Source: Vibrio splendidus
GTDB lineage: Bacteria; Pseudomonadota; Gammaproteobacteria; Enterobacterales; Vibrionaceae
DNA: 64,000 nucleotides
NCBI RefSeq assembly: GCF_002873455.1
Contig: NZ_MCUN01000054.1
Span: forward strand, 248,001-312,000
Direction: 5' to 3'
Part shown: piece after piece, positions 53,940 to 62,505 of the stretch
Numbering within the stretch: the stretch's first letter is position 1
Layout: every line of letters begins with the position of its first letter
Notes under the pieces: generated by a model
Database searches by the model: none
Told to the model about the DNA's origin: nothing
Seen by the model: the letters and a program-made list of their open reading frames with translations, nothing else
Program-made: the position numbers and the translations under genes

Positions 53940-55187
53940 ATGTTAAGGGTATTGGCTACCGGTTACTTATTGCTGTTAAGCTTTAGCTTACACGCAGCAA
54001 CAGAGTCCGTAATGAGTTTATTGGACAACCGTTTTCGAGTTGATCCCAGTATTGAACAAGTCACCTTTGTGATTTATCGAGCCGATAACTCTAAACCTGT
54101 CGTTTTGGTTCGTCCGGATGGCAAGAAATACTACTCTTGGCGTAATGCAGATAATGTCCGTTGGTATGAAGAATCGTCCATGGACATTATCTCTATCGAC
54201 AATCCGATGCCAGGCCCTTGGCAAGCGGTAGGCAAAGTCTCACCTAAGAACAACATCAAGTTATTGTCTCATCTTGTTTTAGATGCCAATGAATTCCCAG
54301 ATAAGTTGTATCAAACAGAACGTATTAAATTCACAGCTCGATTGACATCCGATGGTAACCCTTTGGTACTGCGTGATTTTTTAGATCGCGTGAAGCTTAA
54401 GGTCACTTTTACTAAGTTTGTTGAAAATGAAGAGTCTTTAGTGAGAGAGGCGCGCCCAGTTCCGGTTGTGATGGGCGAGTTTGCCGACGATGGCAGTGGT
54501 CTTGATGAAAAAGCCGGAGATGGCGTTTTCACTGTGTCGTTGCCGGTTGATATTGAGCCAGGTAAATACCGTGCGCGTATTACTTCTGGCAATGGTGTGT
54601 TCCTTCGAGCGCAAGAGCAAGAGGTCTTAGTCTATCCAACACCGCTCACCACAACATTTATTCAGTCTCGCAAAGAAGGGCAGCCTCATACGATAGTCGT
54701 ATCAGGAGAACCGGGCATGATTGCGCCGAGTTCGTTAGCGGTTCATGTTGAACACAAGGCTCCGGATGAATACGAAATGTATAAGCAGAGCCAAGCTGAA
54801 GCCGATGCAATGAAAGTCACTTTAGAGGTGCCTTACAATGGTGATTTAGGGATCTATAGTTGGTCGGGGATGGTTTACGCTACTGATGCCTCAAGCCAAC
54901 GTTCACTGATCTTTCCAATTTCCGAGCACTCGTACAGCGTTGTTGAAGATATCGACTTAGCGGAGTCACGACGCCTGCAAGAAGAAGCGCTTGCTGAGCA
55001 GAAGCGTATCGCAGCAGAGTTGATGATACTTCAGAAGCGTGAAGATGACAGACAGCGCAGTATGATCATTATTGCGGTGGGTAATGTGGTCGCAATTTTA
55101 TTGGGCTTGTTGATCTGGTTTGTGATTCGTAAAGTGACGGCGAAGAAAAAAGCTCAACCAGAGATGCAACTTAAGGCGCCAAAGTAA
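53940..55187 (+). CDS. TIGR03503 family protein (secreted, single C-terminal helix)
   Basis: 415 residues: signal peptide (LATGYLLLLSFSLHAA), a long periplasmic part, then one C-terminal helix (MIIIAVGNVVAILLGLLIWFVI) and a short basic tail. The pattern fits TIGR03503, known from Vibrio and Shewanella and with unknown function. It follows dnaQ after 9 bases. The periplasmic part reads like an Ig-like domain (RVKLKVTFTKFVENEESLV) with a VFTVSLPVDIEPGKY strand. Confidence 0.82.
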   Translation: MLRVLATGYLLLLSFSLHAATESVMSLLDNRFRVDPSIEQVTFVIYRADNSKPVVLVRPDGKKYYSWRNADNVRWYEESSMDIISIDNPMPGPWQAVGKVSPKNNIKLLSHLVLDANEFPDKLYQTERIKFTARLTSDGNPLVLRDFLDRVKLKVTFTKFVENEESLVREARPVPVVMGEFADDGSGLDEKAGDGVFTVSLPVDIEPGKYRARITSGNGVFLRAQEQEVLVYPTPLTTTFIQSRKEGQPHTIVVSGEPGMIAPSSLAVHVEHKAPDEYEMYKQSQAEADAMKVTLEVPYNGDLGIYSWSGMVYATDASSQRSLIFPISEHSYSVVEDIDLAESRRLQEEALAEQKRIAAELMILQKREDDRQRSMIIIAVGNVVAILLGLLIWFVIRKVTAKKKAQPEMQLKAPK

Positions 55188-55285
55188 CTCGCCTATATCA
55201 TTAGAGTTGTCTTGAGAGAACAAATATCGAGAAAGTAAGCCTCGAGAATGTAAGCATTAAAATTTGTGATAATGATGTCATGAAC

Positions 55286-55319
55286 AAAAAAACGGGACTC
55301 ATAGGAGTCCCGTTTTTGT
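55286..55319 (+). terminator. Bidirectional terminator
   Basis: AAAAACGGGACTC / GAGTCCCGTTTTT (55288-55300, 55305-55317) with A-rich and T-rich flanks. It serves the convergent TIGR03503 gene and fadE. Confidence 0.92.
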
Positions 55320-55333
55320 TTCTTTTTCTAACC

Positions 55334-57799
55334 TTAAGCGACGTTATCAATCGATTGGTCTGGGTACTGAGACTTTGCTGAAAGCTTCTCAGGAGAGAAG
55401 TCGTCAACGTTAATCGTGTACAGTCTATGTTCCTCTGCACTGACAAGCAACGCAGCTTCTTTCTCCGTTAAGATACCTTTCTCAAGTCCCAATTGAGCGA
55501 CAAGATCAAGACGTAAGAAGGCACGTTTTTGATGTGTCTCTTTGCAGACTTTGTCGAATAGAGGTTCTGCTTGAAGAATGACTTCTAGTGCTTTCTCTAT
55601 CTTGCCTACTGGGTTGTATTCAGTCGCTTCTAAGTATTGGCCACGGCCGATACGAGAACGTGTTTCGCTTGGCGTTTGTAGAATGTGCGCGACTTGGCTA
55701 TCCAGTTTGTCGTTTGGTGCACGACGAATGCGACCGAATGGCATCAACACAACACGAAGTAAACGACCAATAACAGGATTAGGGAAGTTCGCTAGGAACT
55801 CATCAATAGCAACTTCAGTCTGACGTAAACTGTCTTGCATCCCCCAGTGAACTAACGGTAAATCTTCAGCGTGGCTGCCTTCGCTTTCGAAGCGCTTAAG
55901 TGTTGCTGAGCCTAGGTAAAGTTGACTTAGGATATCGCCTAATCTTGCTGATAGGCGCTCTCTGCGTTTTAGTGAACCGCCTAGAACTGCCATTGAAATA
56001 TCAGACAGTAGCGCTAGGTTGGCACTGTAGCGGTTCAATTTTTGGTAGTAGCGCTGTGTTTGTTTGTCTGTTTTATTGGCTGGCGTTGGCGTATCAGAAC
56101 CACGACCATCGGTTAAACCAAACCACAAACTACGAACGAGGTTACTGAGTGTAAAGCTAACGTGTCCAGCTAACGCAGAATCAAATTTATCCAGTGCATC
56201 ACTGCTTTCAGAATAAGCGGCTTCCATTTCGTTTAGTACGTAAGGGTGACAACGAATTGCGCCTTGACCATAGATGATCATTGAACGAGTCAGAATGTTT
56301 GCACCTTCAACCGTAATCGCGATTGGCGAGCCTTGGTAAGCACGAGCTAAGAAGTTCGATGGGCCTAAGCAAATACCTTTACCACCGACGATATCCATCG
56401 CGTCGATGATGCTGCGTTGACCACGGTGAGTACAGTGGTATTTCACGATTGCCGAGATAACCGAAGGCTTTTCGCCAAGGTCGATACCTGCAACGGTTAG
56501 GTTACTCGCTGCATCCATCACGTAGGCATTACCTGCTAGTCGTGCAAGCGGCTCTTCAACCCCTTCCATACGACCAATAGGTTGTTTGAACTGGCGACGA
56601 ATACGAGCATAAGCACCGGTTGCAAGCGCGGCTGATTTAATGCCACCCGTTGAGTTTGAAGGCAGTGTGATACCTCGACCAACAGATAGACACTCAACCA
56701 GCATACGCCAGCCTTGGCCTGCCATTTTCTGGCCACCAATGATGAAATCGATAGGAACGAAGAGATCATCACCTTGGGTTGGACCATTTTGGAATGGTAC
56801 GTTTAGCGGGAAGTGGCGGTTGCCAATCTCTACGCCTTTTAAATCGGTTGGGATAAGGGCACACGTGATACCGAGATCTTTTTGGTCCCCAAGCAGACCT
56901 TCTGGGTCACGCAGTTTAAAGGCCAAGCCTAAAACGGTCGCGACAGGCGCTAGGGTGATATAACGCTTGTTCCATGTTAGGCGCATTCCTAGAACTTCTT
57001 CGCCTTGCCATTGACCTTTACATACGATGCCGTAGTCGGGGATTGAGCCAGCATCTGAGCCTGCCTCCGGGCTGGTTAAGGCAAAACAAGGGATCTCTTT
57101 ACCTTCCGCTAAGCGGGGTAGGTAGTGGTTTCTTTGTTCTTCTGTACCGTAGTGTTGCAATAGCTCACCAGGGCCTAACGAGTTAGGCACGCCAACGGTT
57201 GATGATAATACGCTAGAAACGCCAGTTAGCTTCTGTAGCACTAAAGACTGAGCGTAAGCCGAGAATTCTAAACCGCCATACTTTTTCTTGATGATCATGG
57301 CGAAAAATTTGTGGTCTTTCAGGTATTGCCATACTTCTGGTGGCAAATCAGCCAGCTCATGAGTGACTTGGTAATCATTGACCATTTCACACACTGTATT
57401 TACTGGACCATCTAAAAATGCTTGCTCAGCTTCAGACAGCTTCGGGTCAGCGATGTTTTGAAGTTTCTTCCATTCAGGCTTGCCTTTGAACAGCTCTGCT
57501 TCCCACCATACAGTACCAGCTTCTAATGCTTCCTTTTCTGTCTGAGACATTGCAGGCAGTACTTTCTTAAACAAAGAAAGCGATTTTTGACTGATGATGG
57601 TCTGACGAATTGCAGGTACAGCAAAAATCGCAATGGCTAAGAGGTAACAAAGCCAGCCAGTGACAGCTACGCCGCCAAACAGTGTCAATGCTACCATTGC
57701 GCCAGTTAATACGATTAAAGCGCGTACTAGGCTAACTCTATGGTAAAGACAGACGCTTAAGACAGCTGTCATGCCGAGTAGGGAGAGCAATATGTTCAT
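55334..57799 (-). CDS. fadE: Acyl-CoA dehydrogenase FadE
   Basis: Oxidises acyl-CoA to enoyl-CoA in the first step of beta-oxidation. 821 residues: two N-terminal hydrophobic segments (membrane anchor), acyl-CoA dehydrogenase domain (ALTSPEAGSDAGSIPDYGI, RITLPSNSTGG-like region, GANILTRSMIIYGQG), then a C-terminal DUF1974. AAGGA is 8 bases before the ATG. A FadR-like site lies within its promoter (57846-57862). Confidence 0.95.
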   Translation of the reverse strand: MNILLSLLGMTAVLSVCLYHRVSLVRALIVLTGAMVALTLFGGVAVTGWLCYLLAIAIFAVPAIRQTIISQKSLSLFKKVLPAMSQTEKEALEAGTVWWEAELFKGKPEWKKLQNIADPKLSEAEQAFLDGPVNTVCEMVNDYQVTHELADLPPEVWQYLKDHKFFAMIIKKKYGGLEFSAYAQSLVLQKLTGVSSVLSSTVGVPNSLGPGELLQHYGTEEQRNHYLPRLAEGKEIPCFALTSPEAGSDAGSIPDYGIVCKGQWQGEEVLGMRLTWNKRYITLAPVATVLGLAFKLRDPEGLLGDQKDLGITCALIPTDLKGVEIGNRHFPLNVPFQNGPTQGDDLFVPIDFIIGGQKMAGQGWRMLVECLSVGRGITLPSNSTGGIKSAALATGAYARIRRQFKQPIGRMEGVEEPLARLAGNAYVMDAASNLTVAGIDLGEKPSVISAIVKYHCTHRGQRSIIDAMDIVGGKGICLGPSNFLARAYQGSPIAITVEGANILTRSMIIYGQGAIRCHPYVLNEMEAAYSESSDALDKFDSALAGHVSFTLSNLVRSLWFGLTDGRGSDTPTPANKTDKQTQRYYQKLNRYSANLALLSDISMAVLGGSLKRRERLSARLGDILSQLYLGSATLKRFESEGSHAEDLPLVHWGMQDSLRQTEVAIDEFLANFPNPVIGRLLRVVLMPFGRIRRAPNDKLDSQVAHILQTPSETRSRIGRGQYLEATEYNPVGKIEKALEVILQAEPLFDKVCKETHQKRAFLRLDLVAQLGLEKGILTEKEAALLVSAEEHRLYTINVDDFSPEKLSAKSQYPDQSIDNVA

Positions 57800-57836
57800 G
57801 ATCGATTTCCTTTTCAGAGATCACTTATTGTTATTA

Positions 57837-57864
57837 AGTTTAGGTAAGAGGTCTAACCAGTCAA
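57837..57864 (-). promoter_or_regulatory. fadE promoter with FadR-like operator
   Basis: On the minus strand: TTGACT (57864-57859), 16 bases, TAAACT (57842-57837) as -35 and -10. The spacer holds GACTGGTTAGACCTCTT (57862-57846), which fits the FadR core TGGT-NN-GACC. FadR represses fadE in enterics. The remaining 260 bases of the gap to gmhA hold no gene I support. Confidence 0.75.
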
Positions 57865-58126
57865 GTGTAAACAAAATATTAAATATTTGTAAAACTCCAA
57901 AGTGGATAAAAAGTGATCTCAATAGAGCTAAAGTTCTAATTGTGAGAGGTTGGTGGCGAATATTTGGACGAATCGACAGTGAGAGGTTAATAAAGGTGGC
58001 AATCTTTGGGCTTAAGTGTCGACACTATTTCATGTTTGTGGGTAAACTCAGTGATAAAGAGGGGGAACCCCCCCAGTTCTCATTTCGCGCACTTTAAGTT
58101 GCGTCAAAAAATAAGAGATAAGCCTT

Positions 58127-58702
58127 ATGTACCATGACCTAATCAAAAGTGAATTGAACGAAGCTGCTGACGTTCTTAACAAATTCTTGAGTGATGACCA
58201 TAACATTGCCCAAATTGAAGCAGCCGCAAAACTGATTGCAGATTCATTTAAGCAAGAGGGTAAAGTACTTTCTTGTGGTAACGGTGGCTCACACTGTGAT
58301 GCGATGCACTTCGCGGAAGAGCTTACTGGCCGATACCGTGAAAATCGTCCAGGTTACGCTGGTATTGCGATTTCAGATCCTAGCCACTTATCTTGTGTAA
58401 GTAACGACTTTGGCTACGACCACGTATTTTCTCGTTATGTAGAAGCGGTAGGTCGTAAAGGGGACGTGTTGTTTGGTTTATCGACTTCTGGTAACTCTGC
58501 CAACATTTTAAAAGCGATTGAAGCTGCTCAAGCTAAAGGTATGAAAACTATCGCGCTAACGGGTAAAGATGGCGGCAAAATGGCAGGTTGTGCGGATATT
58601 GAAATCCGAGTTCCACACTTTGGTTACGCTGACCGCATCCAAGAGATTCACATTAAGATCATCCATATTGTGATTCAGCTTGTTGAAAAAGAGATGGAAT
58701 AA
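58127..58702 (+). CDS. gmhA: Phosphoheptose isomerase
   Basis: Converts sedoheptulose 7-phosphate to D-glycero-D-manno-heptose 7-phosphate for the LPS inner core (also called lpcA). 191 residues, SIS fold: SCGNGGSHCDAMHFAEEL, LFGLSTSGNSANILKA. Next to fadE and yafJ as in E. coli. Confidence 0.97.
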   Translation: MYHDLIKSELNEAADVLNKFLSDDHNIAQIEAAAKLIADSFKQEGKVLSCGNGGSHCDAMHFAEELTGRYRENRPGYAGIAISDPSHLSCVSNDFGYDHVFSRYVEAVGRKGDVLFGLSTSGNSANILKAIEAAQAKGMKTIALTGKDGGKMAGCADIEIRVPHFGYADRIQEIHIKIIHIVIQLVEKEME

Positions 58703-58767
58703 TAGTTTTAAAGACATTTGGAGCCCAACTTAGGCTCCATTGGTTTTGATAGGGAGTAGATTAAACC

Positions 58768-59613
58768 ATGTGTGAATTGCTCGGTATGAGCGCGAATGTG
58801 CCAACTGATATTTGTTTTAGCTTTACTGGTCTTATGCAGCGTGGAGGCAATACCGGCCCGCACCGCGATGGCTGGGGTATTACTTTCTATGAAGGAAAGG
58901 GTTTCCGTACGTTTAAAGATCCTAACCCTAGTTGTGAATCCAAGATCGCTGAGTTGGTTCAAAACTACCCGATTAAAAGTCAAGCTGTTGTCAGTCATAT
59001 CCGTCAAGCCAATCGTGGTGGCGTTAATCTAGAAAATACTCACCCATTTACCCGTGAGCTTTGGGGACGATACTGGACTTTCGCTCATAATGGCCAATTA
59101 ACGGATTACGATGATCTGGTTAGTGGTCGCTTTAGACCGGTCGGTGAGACGGACAGTGAACTTTCTTTCTGTTGGTTAGTGAAACAACTAGAAGATCGTT
59201 TTCCTGAGCCACCTCAAGACATGGAAGGTATGTTTCGCTTTGTCGCTGAATGCTGTGATCAGCTAAGAGATAAAGGCGTCTTCAACATGTTACTCAGTGA
59301 TGGCGAGTACGTGATGACCTACTGTACGAATCATTTGTACTGGATAACAAGACGAGCGCCTTTTGGTAATGCGAGCCTGATTGATGAAGATGTTGAGATA
59401 AACTTCCAAGAAGAGACCACGCCGAATGATGTGGTCACGGTGGTAGCAACTCAGCCTCTAACATGCAATGAAGAGTGGTTTAGAATGAAGCCGGGCGAAT
59501 ACGCGTTGTTTCATTTTGGTGAGCTGATCGGCAATAATCATAAAGCATTGGAAGATGTTGCTTATGCACCTAAAAAGGTTGCAAGTCAAGCACCGACTGA
59601 GCCATTGAGCTAA
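58768..59613 (+). CDS. yafJ: Class II glutamine amidotransferase (YafJ family)
   Basis: 281 residues. N-terminal nucleophile Cys2 (after Met1) in MCELLGMSANVPTDICFSF; the glutaminase region has HRDGWGITFYEGKGF, SHIRQANRGGV and HNGQL. Related to E. coli YafJ and probably an amidohydrolase; its substrate is unknown. It shares the strand and order with gmhA. Confidence 0.92.
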   Translation: MCELLGMSANVPTDICFSFTGLMQRGGNTGPHRDGWGITFYEGKGFRTFKDPNPSCESKIAELVQNYPIKSQAVVSHIRQANRGGVNLENTHPFTRELWGRYWTFAHNGQLTDYDDLVSGRFRPVGETDSELSFCWLVKQLEDRFPEPPQDMEGMFRFVAECCDQLRDKGVFNMLLSDGEYVMTYCTNHLYWITRRAPFGNASLIDEDVEINFQEETTPNDVVTVVATQPLTCNEEWFRMKPGEYALFHFGELIGNNHKALEDVAYAPKKVASQAPTEPLS

Positions 59614-59634
59614 ACATCTGTTTACTGATAAAAG

Positions 59635-59674
59635 AAAGGCCGTTCACTGACTCAATCAGTTAACGGCCTTTTTT
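59635..59674 (+). terminator. Terminator after yafJ
   Basis: AAAGGCCGTT / AACGGCCTTT, with an inner ACTGA / TCAGT stem, T-run after. Confidence 0.9.
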
Positions 59675-59691
59675 GTTCTATATTCTTGGCA

Positions 59692-60378
59692 CTACTCTTC
59701 TGCGTAACCGTGCTTACCTAATATTTTACCGTCTAAGACAGCTTGCCCGTTTACCATCGATAAACGATCTTCGGCAAACCATTTACAGACCATAGGGTAA
59801 ATGCGGTGTTCTTGAGTCAGCACTCGACTTGCTAACATGTCAGCATCATCATCTTCAAATACTGGCACCTTAGCCTGTAAGATCACAGGGCCACCATCGA
59901 GTTCCTCGGTAACAAAGTGAACGCTGGTGCCGTGTTCTTTGTCTTGCGCATCAATGGCACGCTGGTGGGTGTGTAAGCCGGGGTATTTAGGAAGTAGAGA
60001 AGGGTGGATGTTGACCATTTTTCCTGCGTAATGGCGAACAAACTCTGAACTCAGAATGCGCATATAGCCAGCGAGTACGATTAGATCGGGTTGGTAAGCA
60101 TCGATCTGAACAATCAATTCATGATCAAACTCTTCACGTGAACCAAAGTCTTTTGGATTCACTGAATGAGCGTCAACACCTACGGTTTTCGCTCGCTCTA
60201 ATCCAAAAGCCTCTGCTTTGTTTGAGAAGACAGCTTTAACCGACGCATCAATCATATCGGTATCGCAGGCATCCAAAATTGCCTGTAAATTGCTTCCGCT
60301 TCCTGAAACTAATACAACGATGTTTTTCTTAGAGTGATTGGTTTTATTTGAGTGATTGTTTTTCATAGAGTGGGTCAT
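59692..60378 (-). CDS. purN: Phosphoribosylglycinamide formyltransferase
   Basis: Transfers formyl from 10-formyl-THF to GAR in purine synthesis. 228 residues here against 212 in E. coli: an extra N-terminal stretch of about 18 residues with a repeated HS-x-K-x-N pattern precedes the conserved NIVVLVSGSGSNLQAILDAC. Catalytic region: NIHPSLLPKYPGLHTHQRA, HGTSVHFVTEELDGGPVILQ. ATG 60378 or 60366 possible. purM is upstream, 120 bases away. Confidence 0.93.
   Translation of the reverse strand: MTHSMKNNHSNKTNHSKKNIVVLVSGSGSNLQAILDACDTDMIDASVKAVFSNKAEAFGLERAKTVGVDAHSVNPKDFGSREEFDHELIVQIDAYQPDLIVLAGYMRILSSEFVRHYAGKMVNIHPSLLPKYPGLHTHQRAIDAQDKEHGTSVHFVTEELDGGPVILQAKVPVFEDDDADMLASRVLTQEHRIYPMVCKWFAEDRLSMVNGQAVLDGKILGKHGYAEE
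60328..60378 (-). repeat. 18-bp tandem repeat in the 5' end of purN
   Basis: Three degenerate 18-base copies in purN codons 2-18: on the plus strand the shared core is AGAGTGATTGGTTTT, AGTGATTGTTTTT and AGAGTGGGT. In frame, it encodes the repeated HS-x-K-x-N peptide. Confidence 0.65.
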
Positions 60379-60445
60379 GCGGTTGATTAACGAGAGAGTT
60401 TACAATTTACCTACATAAACTAAGGTTTTATGCGGGCTAAATAGC

Positions 60446-60473
60446 AAAATGAGGACCATAAGGTCCTCATTGA
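60446..60473 (-). terminator. Hairpin between purM and purN
   Basis: AATGAGGACC / GGTCCTCATT, 4-base loop; T-run is short, so a weak terminator. Confidence 0.6.
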
Positions 60474-60498
60474 TTAACTAAGTAAGCGAACGCATCAC

Positions 60499-61539
60499 TT
60501 ATTTGATTTCAACTTGCTCTTCACCAGCTTCAGCGTTTGCGATCTCACCGATAACCCAAGCGTTTTCGCCTTCAGCTTTCAGCAGTTCAACAGCAGCGTC
60601 TGCTTGATCTTTAGGTAGAGCAACTACAAGGCCTACACCACAGTTGAAAGTGCGGTACATTTCAAATGTTTCCACATTCCCTTTCTCTTGTAGCCAGTTG
60701 AAGATAGCAGGCCATTCCCAGCTTTTTCCGTCAATCACTGCTTTAGTGCCTTCAGGAAGTACGCGTGGGATGTTTTCCCAGAAACCGCCACCAGTGATGT
60801 GCGAGATAGCATGAATGTCATGCTCTGCAATCATCTTAAGTGCCGATTTGATGTAAATCTTAGTCGGTTCTAGAAGGTGCTCACCGATAGTACGACCTTC
60901 TAGCTCTTCACTTTTATCAGCACCAGAAACTTCTAGAACTTTACGAATTAAAGAGTAACCGTTTGAGTGTGGGCCACTTGAACCAACAGCGATAAGTGCG
61001 TCGCCTGCAGCTACTTTAGTGCCATCGATGATGTCAGCTTTTTCTACGACACCAACACAGAAGCCAGCAACATCGTAGTCATCGCCTTCGTACATGCCAG
61101 GCATTTCAGCCGTTTCACCACCGATTAGTGCACAGCCAGCTTGAACACAACCTTCAGCGATACCAGAAACAACGTCTGCAGCTGTATCTACATCTAGCTT
61201 ACCTGTTGCGTAGTAGTCTAGGAAGAATAACGGCTCACCACCTTGAACGATTAAGTCGTTCACACACATTGCCACTAGGTCGATACCAATGGTGTCGTGT
61301 TTTTTCAGATCCAAAGCAAGGCGAAGTTTAGTACCAACACCATCAGTACCTGAAACAAGTACTGGCTCTTTGTATTTCGTTGGAAGTTCACATAGGGCGC
61401 CAAAGCCACCAATACCGCCCATTACTTCAGGGCGACGAGTGCGTTTAACAGCACCTTTGATACGGTCTACTAGTGCATTACCTGCGTCGATATCAACACC
61501 AGCGTCTTTGTAGCTTAGAGAAGAAGTATTACCACTCAC
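60499..61539 (-). CDS. purM: Phosphoribosylaminoimidazole synthetase (AIR synthetase)
   Basis: Closes the imidazole ring: FGAM plus ATP to AIR in purine synthesis. 346 residues; SLSYKDAGVDIDAGNALV, GGFGALCELP, SGTDGVGTKLRLA, LIGGETAEMPGMY. Upstream of purN on one strand, with a PurR-like box 66 bases above its start. Confidence 0.97.
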   Translation of the reverse strand: MSGNTSSLSYKDAGVDIDAGNALVDRIKGAVKRTRRPEVMGGIGGFGALCELPTKYKEPVLVSGTDGVGTKLRLALDLKKHDTIGIDLVAMCVNDLIVQGGEPLFFLDYYATGKLDVDTAADVVSGIAEGCVQAGCALIGGETAEMPGMYEGDDYDVAGFCVGVVEKADIIDGTKVAAGDALIAVGSSGPHSNGYSLIRKVLEVSGADKSEELEGRTIGEHLLEPTKIYIKSALKMIAEHDIHAISHITGGGFWENIPRVLPEGTKAVIDGKSWEWPAIFNWLQEKGNVETFEMYRTFNCGVGLVVALPKDQADAAVELLKAEGENAWVIGEIANAEAGEEQVEIK

Positions 61540-61604
61540 GGGATAGTCCTCGAACTTAAGTTGGATGTGAAAACGGCGCTATTCTAACAGGGCTTGATTA
61601 CCAA

Positions 61605-61620
61605 GAGCAAACGTTTGCGC
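61605..61620 (-). promoter_or_regulatory. PurR-like operator for purMN
   Basis: GAGCAAACGTTTGCGC, with a perfect 12-bp core GCAAACGTTTGC. It lies between purM and the divergent upp. PurR control of purMN is known in E. coli. Confidence 0.8.
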
Positions 61621-61708
61621 GGTTTTTTTTAATAGAATAAAGATTCTGAAATAACCCCACAGTTCGTGTATAATCTACAGGTTTGTTTAAATATTGCCGG
61701 AGTTGGAA

Positions 61709-62335
61709 ATGAAAGTTGTTGAAGTGAAACACCCGCTAGTAAAACATAAAATTGGCCTGATGCGTGAAGGTGACATTAGCACTAAGCGTTTTCGTGAGCT
61801 AGCGACAGAAGTGGGTAGCCTTCTAACATACGAAGCGACATCAGACTTTGAAACTGAGCGTGTAACTATTAATGGTTGGAACGGTCCAGTAGAAGTTGAC
61901 CAAATTAAAGGTAAAAAAGTAACTGTAGTGCCAATCCTACGTGCTGGTCTAGGCATGATGGACGGCGTTCTTGAGCACATCCCAAGTGCACGTATCAGCG
62001 TTGTGGGTATCTACCGTGACGAAGAAACGCTTGAGCCAGTACCATACTTCAACAAGCTTGCATCTAACATCGACGAGCGTATTGCTCTAGTGGTAGATCC
62101 AATGCTTGCGACAGGTGGTTCTATGATCGCGACTATCGACCTTATGAAAGAGAAAGGTTGTAAGCACTTTAAGATTCTTGTGCTTGTTGCTGCTCCTGAA
62201 GGTATCGCTGCTCTAGAAAAAGCGCACCCAGATGTTGAGCTATACACGGCTGCAATCGATGAGAAGCTAAATGACAAGGGCTACATTGTTCCTGGTCTTG
62301 GCGATGCTGGTGATAAGATCTTCGGTACTAAGTAA
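61709..62335 (+). CDS. upp: Uracil phosphoribosyltransferase
   Basis: Salvages uracil to UMP with PRPP. 208 residues from ATG 61709, same length as E. coli; MKVVEVKHPLVKHKIGLMRE, PRPP-binding VDPMLATGGSMIATID, YIVPGLGDAGDKIFGT. Divergent from purMN and convergent with uraA. Confidence 0.98.
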   Translation: MKVVEVKHPLVKHKIGLMREGDISTKRFRELATEVGSLLTYEATSDFETERVTINGWNGPVEVDQIKGKKVTVVPILRAGLGMMDGVLEHIPSARISVVGIYRDEETLEPVPYFNKLASNIDERIALVVDPMLATGGSMIATIDLMKEKGCKHFKILVLVAAPEGIAALEKAHPDVELYTAAIDEKLNDKGYIVPGLGDAGDKIFGTK

Positions 62336-62408
62336 TTCAGTTTTGGTTTAAGTTAATTTAAAGAGTTTTTTTAAACTTAACTGGGCCTGCTTAATTAGCC
62401 GCATAAAT

Positions 62409-62441
62409 AAAAGGGAGAGCATTCGATGCTCTCCCTTTTTT
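62409..62441 (+). terminator. Terminator between upp and uraA
   Basis: AAAAGGGAGAGCAT / ATGCTCTCCCTTTT with a 3-base loop, T-run on the plus strand and short A-run upstream. Confidence 0.92.
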
Positions 62442-62505
62442 GATCTTGTTAGGTTGTGATGCCCTTTAATGAGGATCACAAGCCAACCCGTTAGTTGATG
62501 TACAG

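Noticed and set aside
57771..58097. Plus-strand 108-residue frame between fadE and gmhA
   Set aside because: Overlaps the fadE start and promoter including the FadR site; composition is not protein-like.
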